From contig NZ_JACXGQ010000004.1 in NCBI RefSeq assembly GCF_022096995.1, positions 124,001-188,000 of the forward strand: 64,000 nucleotides of DNA, given 5' to 3'. This stretch comes from Yoonia sp. I 8.24 (lineage in GTDB: Bacteria > Pseudomonadota > Alphaproteobacteria > Rhodobacterales > Rhodobacteraceae). The notes beneath the pieces are model-generated. The model did no database searches and was not told the origin of the DNA. It was given only the letters and a program-made list of their open reading frames with translations. Positions 43,438-51,069 of this stretch are shown piece after piece (the stretch's first letter is position 1; each line of letters begins with the position of its first letter). Both the position numbers and the translations under genes were made by a program.

Positions 43438-44526
43438 TCAGCCTTCTGACTGGTTCAGCAGCTTTGCGTATCTTTTGAGGAACAGGTCTTTGCCCTTCAT
43501 CTTGCTGGTCAGGAAATTTCCAGCGGTGAAGAAGCCAAGAAACGAGTTCCCCAGCTTTGGCCCCAGCGGCACCAGGAAGGGCGCCTTTGGGCCCCATGGG
43601 GTGTAAGGCTTTAGGTCTTCGACGTTTTTGCCCTCGACCAACGCCGTCAGCGTCTTGGTGAGCCAAGCCACTTGACGGCCTGCGCCAACGACGGTCATTG
43701 CATCGCCCGTCTCGGCGGCGTCGCCTGCGGCTAATACATTGCCAAACTGTGATGGGCGCAGCCATGCGTCCGTCTTCACGCGGTCTGCGCGGCCAACCTC
43801 TGCCCCCGGCAAGGATTGCAGCAATGTCGATGTCGCCTTGCTGCCAATGACAGGGAAGACCAAATCGGCCTCGATTTGCGCGCCGTTGGAAAGGGACAGG
43901 GTGCCAGCATAGGGTTCTGTAAGGCTCTGCAGGTTTTCCGCGCGCGCGCCAAAATTCAGCGACACGCCTGATGCTTTGAGCTTCGCCGTCAACTTACGGC
44001 CCAGCTTGGGCGGGTGATGCGGGAAGAGCGTGGCCTCGCTGGAAATCAGGTGCACAGTTTTGTCAGGGAAAGCGTGGGCGATTTCGCCGGCAAGCTCGGA
44101 TCCGACAGCGCCAGCACCGACAATGGCAACGGTCTGCGCCGCGACGAGCTGTGCGTGGACCTGCCCATTGGTCGCGCGAAGCGCTTCGATGTCACCGCCG
44201 TTTGCCTTGAATGGCACCGCGTTGCTCGATCCGGTTGCCACAACGATGTAGTCGGCGGCAATCGTTTCTCCTGATGCAAGTGCTACCTCGGTGTCAGAGA
44301 TGGACTGCGCAACGCCCTGCACGACACGGCCGTGCGTCAACACTCCATCATACGGGATTAGCGCACGGTCCAGGATCGCAGGATCAACCACGGCCCGCAC
44401 CATCGCAGGCGCATGAACAAAGTGGCTGTTTTGCTCGATCAGCGTAACCTCAGCTGTATTGTCCAGAGATTTGGCAAGTTCCGCGCCGACGTAGCCGCCT
44501 CCAATGATCGCTATTTTCTGTGACAT
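43438..44526 (-). CDS. FAD-dependent NAD(P)H oxidoreductase (FSP1/NDH-2-like)
   Basis: A 362-aa flavoprotein of the pyridine nucleotide-disulfide fold. Seen: FAD-binding IAIIGGGYVGAELAKSL at the N-terminus, IVVATGSSNAVPF near 105, the NAD(P) motif VAIVGAGAVGSELAGEI near 137, and NVLAAGDAAETGDA near 268. There is no CxxxxC redox disulfide, which favours a quinone- or other-acceptor reductase like FSP1/AIF or NDH-2. I start at ATG 44526. It is the first gene of the lipocalin operon and is divergent from a MerR regulator 106 bases away. Confidence 0.83.
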   Translation of the reverse strand: MSQKIAIIGGGYVGAELAKSLDNTAEVTLIEQNSHFVHAPAMVRAVVDPAILDRALIPYDGVLTHGRVVQGVAQSISDTEVALASGETIAADYIVVATGSSNAVPFKANGGDIEALRATNGQVHAQLVAAQTVAIVGAGAVGSELAGEIAHAFPDKTVHLISSEATLFPHHPPKLGRKLTAKLKASGVSLNFGARAENLQSLTEPYAGTLSLSNGAQIEADLVFPVIGSKATSTLLQSLPGAEVGRADRVKTDAWLRPSQFGNVLAAGDAAETGDAMTVVGAGRQVAWLTKTLTALVEGKNVEDLKPYTPWGPKAPFLVPLGPKLGNSFLGFFTAGNFLTSKMKGKDLFLKRYAKLLNQSEG

Positions 44527-44558
44527 GAGTTTGCCCCGTTCGCTGTCTGTGGTTGCAT

Positions 44559-44620
44559 TTCGATTCGAAGGCATACATAAGGGTACTCGAAATAAAAAAC
44601 AATAGACCATGGTCCATGGT
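44559..44620. promoter_or_regulatory. divergent promoter with two candidate MerR-type palindromes
   Basis: TTCGATTCGAA (44559-44569) and ACCATGGTCCATGGT (44606-44620; 7-bp arms, one central base) lie between the oxidoreductase operon and the divergent merR-like gene. MerR proteins bind dyads inside the promoters of their divergent targets. I cannot say which of the two is the site. Confidence 0.4.
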
Positions 44621-44632
44621 TTGGAGGTTATG

Positions 44633-44995
44633 ATGAAAATAGGTGAACTTTCCGAGAGATCCGGCCTGAGCCGCGACACCATTCGGCTTTATGAAAAGAA
44701 CGGGTTGATCGCGTCTTCCGCCAGCAAAAGCGCAACAAACAACTACCGCGAGTACGGCGAAGATGTTTTGTTGCAGCTGCAATTTGTTGGCAGCGCGCGC
44801 GACGTGGGCATATCGATCGCCGATCTGCGCGAACTCATGAAAGCCTTTTTTGACAGTGGCGATCCGTCCGAGGCCGAGAAGGTCATGGTTGCCAAGGTTG
44901 CTGAGCTCAAAGTTCGAATTGCGCAGATTGAGAACGTCATCTCGTTTCTGGATGCTGCAATCGGAAAGGTCCGATCTGGCCTGGATGGGCTTTGA
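44633..44995 (+). CDS. MerR-family transcriptional regulator
   Basis: A 120-aa regulator. The N-terminal MerR helix-turn-helix (MKIGELSERSGLSRDTIRLY, residues 1-20) and wing (NYREYGEDVLLQLQFV) are followed by the long dimerisation helix (ELKVRIAQIENVISFLDAAI). It lacks the C-terminal cysteine-rich metal site of MerR/CueR/ZntR, so an organic or redox signal is more likely. ATG 44633 has GGAGG 5 bases upstream. Divergent from the oxidoreductase/lipocalin operon and followed by the DUF1566 gene, it probably controls both. Confidence 0.88.
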   Translation: MKIGELSERSGLSRDTIRLYEKNGLIASSASKSATNNYREYGEDVLLQLQFVGSARDVGISIADLRELMKAFFDSGDPSEAEKVMVAKVAELKVRIAQIENVISFLDAAIGKVRSGLDGL

Positions 44996-45062
44996 ACGAA
45001 AGGCGGGGTGCACCCGTGTTTCAACCCGTAACAAACTGCCTACAACACGTGAGACAAGCAAG

Positions 45063-46310
45063 ATGATGAAGAAACCACTGAGTGCCAATCGCCGCATGCC
45101 ATTTCTTTCTGTGCTAGCGGTCCTGATTGGCGCGGCCCCGGTTTTCGCCGAGGCACCATTCCCTGTACCAGACACAATGCAAACCACCTGCTTTGACGCC
45201 GCTCACGAGATGGCCTGTCCGAGTGCCAGGTCTGCCTTTTCCGGTCAGGATGCTCAATTTACCTCCAACCCGGTCAGCTATACCGATAACGGCGACGGCA
45301 CGGTGACCGACAATGTGACCGGTTTGATGTGGCAGCAAAGCGTCGACCTGAATGGCGACGGTGTGATCAACGCGGCCGACAAGCTGACCTATGAAGAGGC
45401 CGCAGCGGGGGCCGCTTCGTTCAATCTTGGCGGATACACCGACTGGCGGCTTCCGACGATCAAGGAGGCCTATTCGCTAATCCTGTTCAGTGGTCAGGAC
45501 AGCACCGGCTATAACGGCACCACCAGCGATGGGATCGAACCGTTTATTGACGACGACATCTTTCACTACGGGTATGGCGACGTCGATGCGGGCGAGCGTT
45601 TGCTCGAAGCACAGATGGCCACGTCAACCCTATACGGGACAACCACGCGGGGCGAGCAGACCATGTTCGGCGTCAACTTTGTTGACGGGCGTATCAAAGG
45701 ATATGGGCTGGAGACCTCGTTCTCGGGCGGCCCGAAAGTGTTCTACGTCATGTATGTGCGCGGAGATACCGGCTATGGCGTGAATGATTTTACAGATAAC
45801 CAGGACGGGACAATCACGGATCAGGCTTCTGGCCTGATATGGGCCCAGCAGGACAGCGGACAGGGCATGTCATGGGAAGATGCGCTGAGCTATGCGCGAG
45901 ATGCCGAAATTGCCGGATACACCGATTGGCGCATGCCAAATGCCAAGGAATTGCAGAACCTGCTGGATTATTCCCGTGCGCCGGCCACAACACAATCTGC
46001 CGCCATCGATCCGCTGTTTGCGAGCAGCCAGATTACCAACGAGGCTGGCGAGGCGGACTATCCCTATTACTGGACCGGCACGACCCATGCCTCGTGGAAC
46101 GACCGTCGGGCCGGGATGAGCGCCGTCTATATCTCGTTTGGAACGGCCCCGGGCTATGTCCGCAACGCTTGGATCGACATTCACGGCGCAGGTGCGCAAC
46201 GCAGCGATCCAAAGATTGGGGACCCTGACGACTATCCAGAAGGGTTCGGGCCCCAGGGCGATGCGATCCGCATTTTGAACTACGTCCGGCTTGTACGCGA
46301 CGCAGGTTGA
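45063..46310 (+). CDS. secreted DUF1566 (Lcl-domain) protein
   Basis: A 415-aa exported protein with a signal peptide (about residues 1-28, ending PVFAEA). Two repeats carry the Lcl/DUF1566 signature: DNGDGTVTDNVTGLMWQQ with YTDWRLPTIKEAYSL, and DNQDGTITDQASGLIWAQQ with YTDWRMPNAKELQNLL. Such domains occur in surface and adhesion-type proteins. The first repeat also holds LNGDGVINAADK, a dockerin/EF-hand-like calcium loop. ATG 45063 is used because the longer frame overlaps merR. It lies 67 bases downstream of merR on the same strand; its link to the module is inferred. Confidence 0.8.
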   Translation: MMKKPLSANRRMPFLSVLAVLIGAAPVFAEAPFPVPDTMQTTCFDAAHEMACPSARSAFSGQDAQFTSNPVSYTDNGDGTVTDNVTGLMWQQSVDLNGDGVINAADKLTYEEAAAGAASFNLGGYTDWRLPTIKEAYSLILFSGQDSTGYNGTTSDGIEPFIDDDIFHYGYGDVDAGERLLEAQMATSTLYGTTTRGEQTMFGVNFVDGRIKGYGLETSFSGGPKVFYVMYVRGDTGYGVNDFTDNQDGTITDQASGLIWAQQDSGQGMSWEDALSYARDAEIAGYTDWRMPNAKELQNLLDYSRAPATTQSAAIDPLFASSQITNEAGEADYPYYWTGTTHASWNDRRAGMSAVYISFGTAPGYVRNAWIDIHGAGAQRSDPKIGDPDDYPEGFGPQGDAIRILNYVRLVRDAG

Positions 46311-46317
46311 TTTCGGC

Positions 46318-46346
46318 AGGCGCGCGACCTTCTCTTTCGCGCGCCT
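46318..46346 (+). terminator. terminator after the DUF1566 gene
   Basis: AGGCGCGCGA (46318-46327) and TCGCGCGCCT (46337-46346) make a perfect 10-bp stem with a 9-base loop, starting 8 bases after the stop. Confidence 0.65.
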
Positions 46347-46735
46347 CATTCGCTATCACCCCGACGATGAATCCCAATGTCGACAGGAATCCAAATCCAG
46401 CACTGAAAACACGCCTCGCCTCATTGACCATTTTCCAGCTTGTTTTTGAAGGGCAGCAGCCAATCGCAGATGGCGGGATAGTCATCAATTTTCACGCGGT
46501 TCGCCCACACAGGGACATCAATATTGTTAAATACCCGTCACCCTAGCTAAGCGCCACCAAGCACCCCCAGCGCCTATTTGCGCGCCTACATGGAATCTTC
46601 CCGTCAAGGCACGCCCCATTTTTCTAAGAAAATTCCAGACCATCCGTAACCATAACGCTGCCCAAGCTTTAGCCTGGGCGGCCCATCGGGTTGGAATGCC
46701 GGAGGCATCCAGCGAATTTAGGAAAACCACAGGGG

Positions 46736-46778
46736 CCCCGCTCAAGCGGGGATGCGTAGCATCGAGGGGATACCCTCG
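46736..46778. repeat. three consecutive small stem-loops
   Basis: CCCCGC-TCAA-GCGGGG (46736-46751), ATGC-GTA-GCAT (46752-46762) and CGAGGG-GATA-CCCTCG (46763-46778) follow one another with no gap between them. More short hairpins flank them (for example ATGCC-GGA-GGCAT near 46696). This may be a structured RNA or a recombination-related site; unidentified. Confidence 0.55.
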
Positions 46779-46895
46779 CTCCATCGTTGACAACAAATCA
46801 TCGCAGCTAGCATGGGCTCACCCCCCTTAGCCCCGCTCGTGCTGCCACTGATTGACATGAATGACCCGTCGAAATATTTGATTTCGGCGGCATAC

Positions 46896-46921
46896 GTATA
46901 CACACCCTTGTTCCTGTATAC
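46896..46921. repeat. inverted repeat upstream of the island integrase
   Basis: GTATACA (46896-46902) and TGTATAC (46915-46921) are perfect 7-bp arms around 12 bases. It overlaps the first copy of the 37-bp direct repeat. Confidence 0.5.
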
Positions 46922-47089
46922 ATTTAGTGACAGGCCCAAAACTGAAACATTTACCGCGCAAACTGATCAATTTACCTGTCAAGATACTTTTTCCGCCGTC
47001 AATTTATTTGTGGGCGTTCCGGCCTTGTGAGGAGAACAAAGCACGTTCATTTGAATACATGTACTGACAGCCTTAAAATTGAAACATTT
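46916..47089. repeat. imperfect 37-bp direct repeat (candidate integrase arm sites)
   Basis: 46916-46952 and 47053-47089 align without gaps at 30 of 37 positions, sharing ATACAT, TGACAG and TGAAACATTT. They lie 140-310 bases upstream of the coupled small ORF and integrase, where accessory arm-type binding sites of integrase or excisionase would be expected. Confidence 0.5.
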
Positions 47090-47230
47090 CGAAATACCAG
47101 CTTTCGTTTGTCAGGGAATCCACCTCTGGAGTACCATTGATCCAAGTTAGATTGCATGGGCGCTAGTGCACATTCAGCCGAATGGATGCGCAAGCGAACT
47201 TGGACAAAGGACCCCGTAAGGTAAACCCAG

Positions 47231-47404
47231 ATGGCACAGACGACGATTGAAGCAAAAGCACTACGTTTATTGACCGCATTTGAGCGTGCGGGAAAATCAG
47301 TTGGGCGTGTCACTATCGACGGGAAGAGAATCGAATTGGTGTTGGTTGATGCCCCTACGGCAGATGAATTTGAGAGGTTAAATATGCGCCATGACAAAAC
47401 GTGA
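47231..47404 (+). CDS. 57-aa protein coupled to the island integrase
   Basis: A short ORF (MAQTTIEAKALRLLTAFERA...) begins at ATG 47231 with AAGG a few bases upstream. It ends at TGA 47402-47404, overlapping the integrase start by 14 bases. It reads like a real protein (helical N-terminus, then GRVTIDGKRIELVLVD), and small ORFs of this kind often precede integrases in alphaproteobacterial islands. I do not recognise a domain; an accessory or excisionase role is inferred from position. Confidence 0.6.
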   Translation: MAQTTIEAKALRLLTAFERAGKSVGRVTIDGKRIELVLVDAPTADEFERLNMRHDKT

Positions 47405-48401
47405 ACTCCCCAAGCACGTATACCGCCAACGCAACGGGTTGTACTTTCAACGCCGGGGGTGGAAATCCCAAAAATTCTTAGCCGAATTCGGCACGCCAGA
47501 TTTCTGGACCGAATACGCAGCTATTCTTTCCGGCGACCTACCCACCTCAAAAGTCACCGCGCGTTCATTTAAGGCGCTTGTAAAAAGCTACCACCGATCC
47601 AGCAGATACACCCAGCTCAAGCCGCGCACTGCGTTGGATTATGACAAATATCTGCGGTTTTTCGAAGAGGTCATGGGCGATGCCAATCCGACCAACATGA
47701 AGCGCAAAGACGTTATTCGTCTTCGCGATTCAAATGCCGACAAGCCTTACTTCGCCAACTATTCTCTACGGGTGCTCCGCGTCCTACTGGAGCACTGTGT
47801 AGATTTAGGATGGTGCGAAACCAATCCGGCGCGCGGCGTATCTGAAATCAAGACTGTCAAGAAAGCACGCGCACCTTGGCCCCAAGAGCTTCTAGATCAG
47901 TATCGCGCTACCTGCCCTCTTGGGACGCGCGAGCGACTGGCTATGGAGCTCTGCGTCGGCACGGGGCAGCGCATTGGCGATGTCATTGAAATGCGCTGGT
48001 CAGATATTCAAGACGGCGGGTTCGCTGTGCGCCAGAACAAAACTGGCAAACAGCTCTGGATACCGATCCTCCCCGAACTGCAAGCCGCACTGGATGCGGC
48101 AAGTCGGCATTCGATCTTTATCCTCACCAATGAACGCGGAACCAATCGTTGGTCCTATCGCGGCGTTGCGCAAGCGGTGAAGAACGTCCGGCAACAGATA
48201 AATGCGCTCGGTTTTGATATTCACAGCTGGCGATACAATGCAGCGTGCGAATTAGTCGAAGCAGGATGCGGAGACGATCTTGTCGCAGCCGTAACAGGCC
48301 AAAGCGCTGCCATGGTTCAACACTACACAAAGCAAGTTCGCCAACGCGTCAGAGCGATTCAGGCGCAGCAAATGCGAACAGAACAAAAACAGAATGTTTA
48401 G
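47391..48401 (+). CDS. tyrosine-type site-specific integrase
   Basis: Phage-type integrase (336 aa). An N-terminal arm/core-binding part (SAM-like, about residues 60-145, TARSFKALVKSYHRSS) is followed by the catalytic domain: first arginine in GTGQRIGDVIEMRW near 190, the HxxR box in HSWRYNAACE near 283, and the nucleophile tyrosine in QHYTKQVRQR near 318. The usual LGHS histidine position reads TGQS here, a substitution worth noting. It points at the tRNA-Cys gene 62 bases beyond its stop, the classical layout of an element integrated at a tRNA 3' end. Confidence 0.9.
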   Translation: MTKRELPKHVYRQRNGLYFQRRGWKSQKFLAEFGTPDFWTEYAAILSGDLPTSKVTARSFKALVKSYHRSSRYTQLKPRTALDYDKYLRFFEEVMGDANPTNMKRKDVIRLRDSNADKPYFANYSLRVLRVLLEHCVDLGWCETNPARGVSEIKTVKKARAPWPQELLDQYRATCPLGTRERLAMELCVGTGQRIGDVIEMRWSDIQDGGFAVRQNKTGKQLWIPILPELQAALDAASRHSIFILTNERGTNRWSYRGVAQAVKNVRQQINALGFDIHSWRYNAACELVEAGCGDDLVAAVTGQSAAMVQHYTKQVRQRVRAIQAQQMRTEQKQNV

Positions 48402-48462
48402 ACGTTTGTTTAGACTTCAATACGCCGAAAATCTTAAATCGGGCTAAGTCATTGAAATTAAA

Positions 48463-48536
48463 TGGAGGCGAGTACCGGAATCGAACCGGTGTACACGGAT
48501 TTGCAATCCGCTGCATAACCACTCTACCAACTCGCC
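48463..48536 (-). tRNA. tRNA-Cys (anticodon GCA)
   Basis: A complete 74-base tRNA on the minus strand. Acceptor GGCGAGT (48536-48530) pairs with ACTCGCC; the anticodon arm GCGGA-TTGCAAA-TCCGT carries GCA; the T arm is ACCGG-TTCGATT-CCGGT; CCA is encoded (48465-48463). It is the integration site of the neighbouring island; a 40-bp partial copy lies at 30702-30741. Confidence 0.96.
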
Positions 48537-48707
48537 TACCTGAGGCGGTTCACTAAGGATCGCGGGTGGCGGCGTCAAGCGGATAACGGGGTTTGTGTTG
48601 AAATCCTGTATTTTTCTGGTGAGGCCGCTCTCGCTACCTTGGCCGTTTCCTTTCAGCCTTTGCACCGATAGTCTGCAAGTCAGGCTTAGATTGATTTGGA
48701 ATGATAC

Positions 48708-49823
48708 ATGTCGCGCTCGCTATTATTTGTTACAGGAACCCGCGCTGATTTTGGCAAGCTCGAACCGCTAGCGATTGCCGCGCGTGACGCTGGTTTCGCA
48801 GTATCGTTTTTTGTGACGGGCATGCACATGCTCGACCGCTACGGGCTGACCAAGGTTGAGGTGCACCGCACCCCCGGCGTGCAGGTGCATGAATTTTTGA
48901 ACCAACGCGCGGGCGACCCCCAAGATATGATCCTTGCCAAAACCGTCATCGGCTTTTCGGATTTCGTCAAAGAACACGCGCCTGATCTGGTTGTGATCCA
49001 TGGTGACAGGGTTGAGGCCTTGGCCTGCGCCTTGGTTTGCGCCACCAACTACGTGCGCTGCGCCCATATCGAAGGCGGCGAAGTGTCTGGCACCATTGAT
49101 GAAATCTACCGTCACTGCAATAGCAAGCTTGCGAGCAGCCATTTTGTTTCCTCAGATGATGCGGCCCGTCGCGTGATGTCACTCGGCGAAGCTGCGGCGG
49201 ATATTCACGCCATCGGATCGCCAGAGTTGGATTTTCATGCAGCTCCCTCTGGCGTCACAATCGCCGAGGTCAAATCGCGCTATGGCCTGCCCTTTGATGA
49301 TTTCGGAATCTGTGTGTTCCACCCGGTCACGTCCGAGGCCGCCACCATGGGTGCGCAGGCGGATGCGCTGTTTGGCGCGCTGGACGCATCTGGAAAGAAT
49401 TTCGTTGTGATCGCCCCCAACAACGACCCCGGCTCTGCCGCGATTTTTGCTGCGATTGATCGGCTTCCTGCGGACCGGTTTCGAGTTCTACCTTCTATGC
49501 GCTTTGCACATTTTTCGGAGCTGATGAAAAACGCCAGTGCGATGGTTGGCAATTCGTCAGCCGGGGTGCGCGAGGCGCCATTTATCGGTATCCCCTCGCT
49601 TGATATCGGCACCCGTCAGACCAATCGCGCAAAATCGCCGTCGGTGTTTTTTGCCGATGCCGCCGAGACCGATAAGATCGCTGATTTTCTGACAACCGCC
49701 TGGGGTACATCCTACCAGCGCCATGATGCATTTGGGGGTGGCAGTGCCGCTGATCGCTTTGCAGCGGTGCTAAACGATGACGCCTTTTGGACCAGCGACC
49801 TGCAAAAGACATTCCATGAGTAA
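48708..49823 (+). CDS. neuC: UDP-N-acetylglucosamine 2-epimerase (hydrolysing), NeuC-like
   Basis: A 371-aa member of the UDP-GlcNAc 2-epimerase family, hydrolysing branch, which makes ManNAc-type precursors for sialic or legionaminic acids. Seen: LLFVTGTRADFGKLEPLA at the N-terminus (TGTRADFGK), HGDRVEALACAL near 98, HIEGGEVSGTIDE near 122, and the C-terminal GNSSAGVREAPFIGIPSLDI. Two Kdo-transferase-like genes follow directly (overlapping starts), so it serves lipopolysaccharide or another acidic surface glycan. Whether the product is truly ManNAc is inferred. Confidence 0.85.
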   Translation: MSRSLLFVTGTRADFGKLEPLAIAARDAGFAVSFFVTGMHMLDRYGLTKVEVHRTPGVQVHEFLNQRAGDPQDMILAKTVIGFSDFVKEHAPDLVVIHGDRVEALACALVCATNYVRCAHIEGGEVSGTIDEIYRHCNSKLASSHFVSSDDAARRVMSLGEAAADIHAIGSPELDFHAAPSGVTIAEVKSRYGLPFDDFGICVFHPVTSEAATMGAQADALFGALDASGKNFVVIAPNNDPGSAAIFAAIDRLPADRFRVLPSMRFAHFSELMKNASAMVGNSSAGVREAPFIGIPSLDIGTRQTNRAKSPSVFFADAAETDKIADFLTTAWGTSYQRHDAFGGGSAADRFAAVLNDDAFWTSDLQKTFHE

Positions 49824-51069
49824 GATGCGGCGCGGCGGGCTATTGCGGGCATATCTTGCGGCCAGCTATTTGCTTGCTCCGCTGAGCACGCGCGTTTTAC
49901 GCAAACGTCTGGCACGCGGCAAAGAACACGCCAGCCGCTGGGTTGAAAAGCAGGCACGTGGCTTGGCGCCCCGCCCCGATGGGACCTTGATTTGGTTGCA
50001 CGCTGTCGGCTTGGGCGAGGTCCTATCCTTGCGCGGCTTGATTGCGCAGATGGCCGCACAGGAACCAGAGGCGCATTTTTTGGTCACCTCTAGCACCCGT
50101 GCATCAGCAGAAGTGTTTGCCCGCAATCTGCCCCCGCGTACGATCCATCAGTTTTTGCCGCTCGACGCGCCCCGATACCGCCGAACGTTTTTGGATCATT
50201 TTCGACCCGATCTGTGCATCTGGGCGGAACAGGATATTTGGCCAGGCTTTGTCAGCGACATGCAAAGGCGGGACATTCCACAAGCAATAATTGCGGCCCG
50301 GATGGGCGCGGCATCTTATCAATCGCACCGCAAAGCGAGGGGACTTTACAGGGATTTGTATCGCGTCATGGGGCTGATCACGGCGCAAGACGACATCACC
50401 GCCGCACATTTGCGCCGCCTTGGCGCTAAGGTCCGCGTGACCGGGTCGCTGAAACCCAGCGCCCCTGCCCTGATCTGCGATGCAGGCGCGCTTGAAACAT
50501 TGCGCGCAACACTTGCCGGACGGTTGATTTGGGCCGTCGCCCCGTCTCACCCCACCGATGAAGCCATGGCGATGGCAGCACATGAAATCGTGCGCAAATC
50601 GCACCCAAATGCGCTGCTGATTGTCGCGCCACGTTTTCCAGACCGGCGCGATGCTTTCCCTGCGCATATCCCACGGAAATCATTGAAACAATCGCCCCGC
50701 CAAAATGATGCAATCTGGCTTTGCGACACTTTTGGTGATCTCGGCCTTATCTACCGTCTAACCGCTTCAGTCATGATCGGCGGCACACATGACGCAACCC
50801 AGGGCCACAGCCCGTGGGAAGCGCTGATACTGCATACCGCAGTTTGCCATGGATCGCAGGTCGCCAATTTCGCACCGGATTACGCGCAACTGGCTGAGGC
50901 AAGAGCCGCGACACAGGTTGCAAATGCCGCGCAGCTGGCTGATTTTGTTCTGAGCGACGAATTGACTGCGCAAACACAGCGTGCCGATACCTGCGTGCAA
51001 GCCGCAAATCTGCAGACCGCGCAACTGGCCATTGATTTGCTGAACCTGCAAGGGGCGTCTCATGTCTGA
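49816..51069 (+). CDS. GT30 3-deoxy-D-manno-octulosonate transferase-like protein
   Basis: A 417-aa KdtA/WaaA-family glycosyltransferase that would add Kdo or a related keto-sugar acid from its CMP form to a lipid A-type acceptor at the inner membrane. Seen: the N-terminal membrane-proximal helix, the acceptor-side motif WLHAVGLGEVLSLRGLI near 68 and LCIWAEQDIWPGF near 135, and the donor-side GGTHDATQGHSPWEAL near 335. It starts inside neuC (8-base overlap) and overlaps the next paralog by 8 bases. The two tandem paralogs may transfer different sugars; this copy is the more divergent one. Confidence 0.8.
   Translation: MSKMRRGGLLRAYLAASYLLAPLSTRVLRKRLARGKEHASRWVEKQARGLAPRPDGTLIWLHAVGLGEVLSLRGLIAQMAAQEPEAHFLVTSSTRASAEVFARNLPPRTIHQFLPLDAPRYRRTFLDHFRPDLCIWAEQDIWPGFVSDMQRRDIPQAIIAARMGAASYQSHRKARGLYRDLYRVMGLITAQDDITAAHLRRLGAKVRVTGSLKPSAPALICDAGALETLRATLAGRLIWAVAPSHPTDEAMAMAAHEIVRKSHPNALLIVAPRFPDRRDAFPAHIPRKSLKQSPRQNDAIWLCDTFGDLGLIYRLTASVMIGGTHDATQGHSPWEALILHTAVCHGSQVANFAPDYAQLAEARAATQVANAAQLADFVLSDELTAQTQRADTCVQAANLQTAQLAIDLLNLQGASHV

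Larger units (their letters stand above)
46311..47230. other. non-coding region between cargo and integrase cassette
   Basis: No supported gene in about 920 bases. It holds a terminator, a cluster of small hairpins (46736-46778), an inverted repeat (46896-46921) and an imperfect direct repeat (46916-46952, 47053-47089). Frames here (for example 46812-47030) have no motif. Confidence 0.55.
30702..48512. mobile_element. probable genomic island integrated at tRNA-Cys (about 17.8 kb)
   Basis: A directly repeated 40-bp tRNA-Cys core bounds a block holding a tyrosine integrase next to the intact tRNA, a 57-codon ORF coupled to it, phage spanin remnants, a broken nuclease gene, and metabolic cargo (amidase/TRAP and MerR/lipocalin modules). 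The flanking genes on both sides are for surface glycans. One point does not fit a simple model: the left copy should carry the native tRNA 3' end (acceptor and CCA) but does not. The left edge may therefore be eroded or belong to an older element. Confidence 0.55.

Noticed and set aside
44850-45062. N-terminal extension of the DUF1566 protein
   Set aside because: It overlaps the merR gene in another frame; the signal peptide starts at ATG 45063.
46812-47030. 72-codon frame upstream of the island integrase
   Set aside because: No ribosome site or motif; the stretch holds inverted and direct repeats that suggest binding sites instead.
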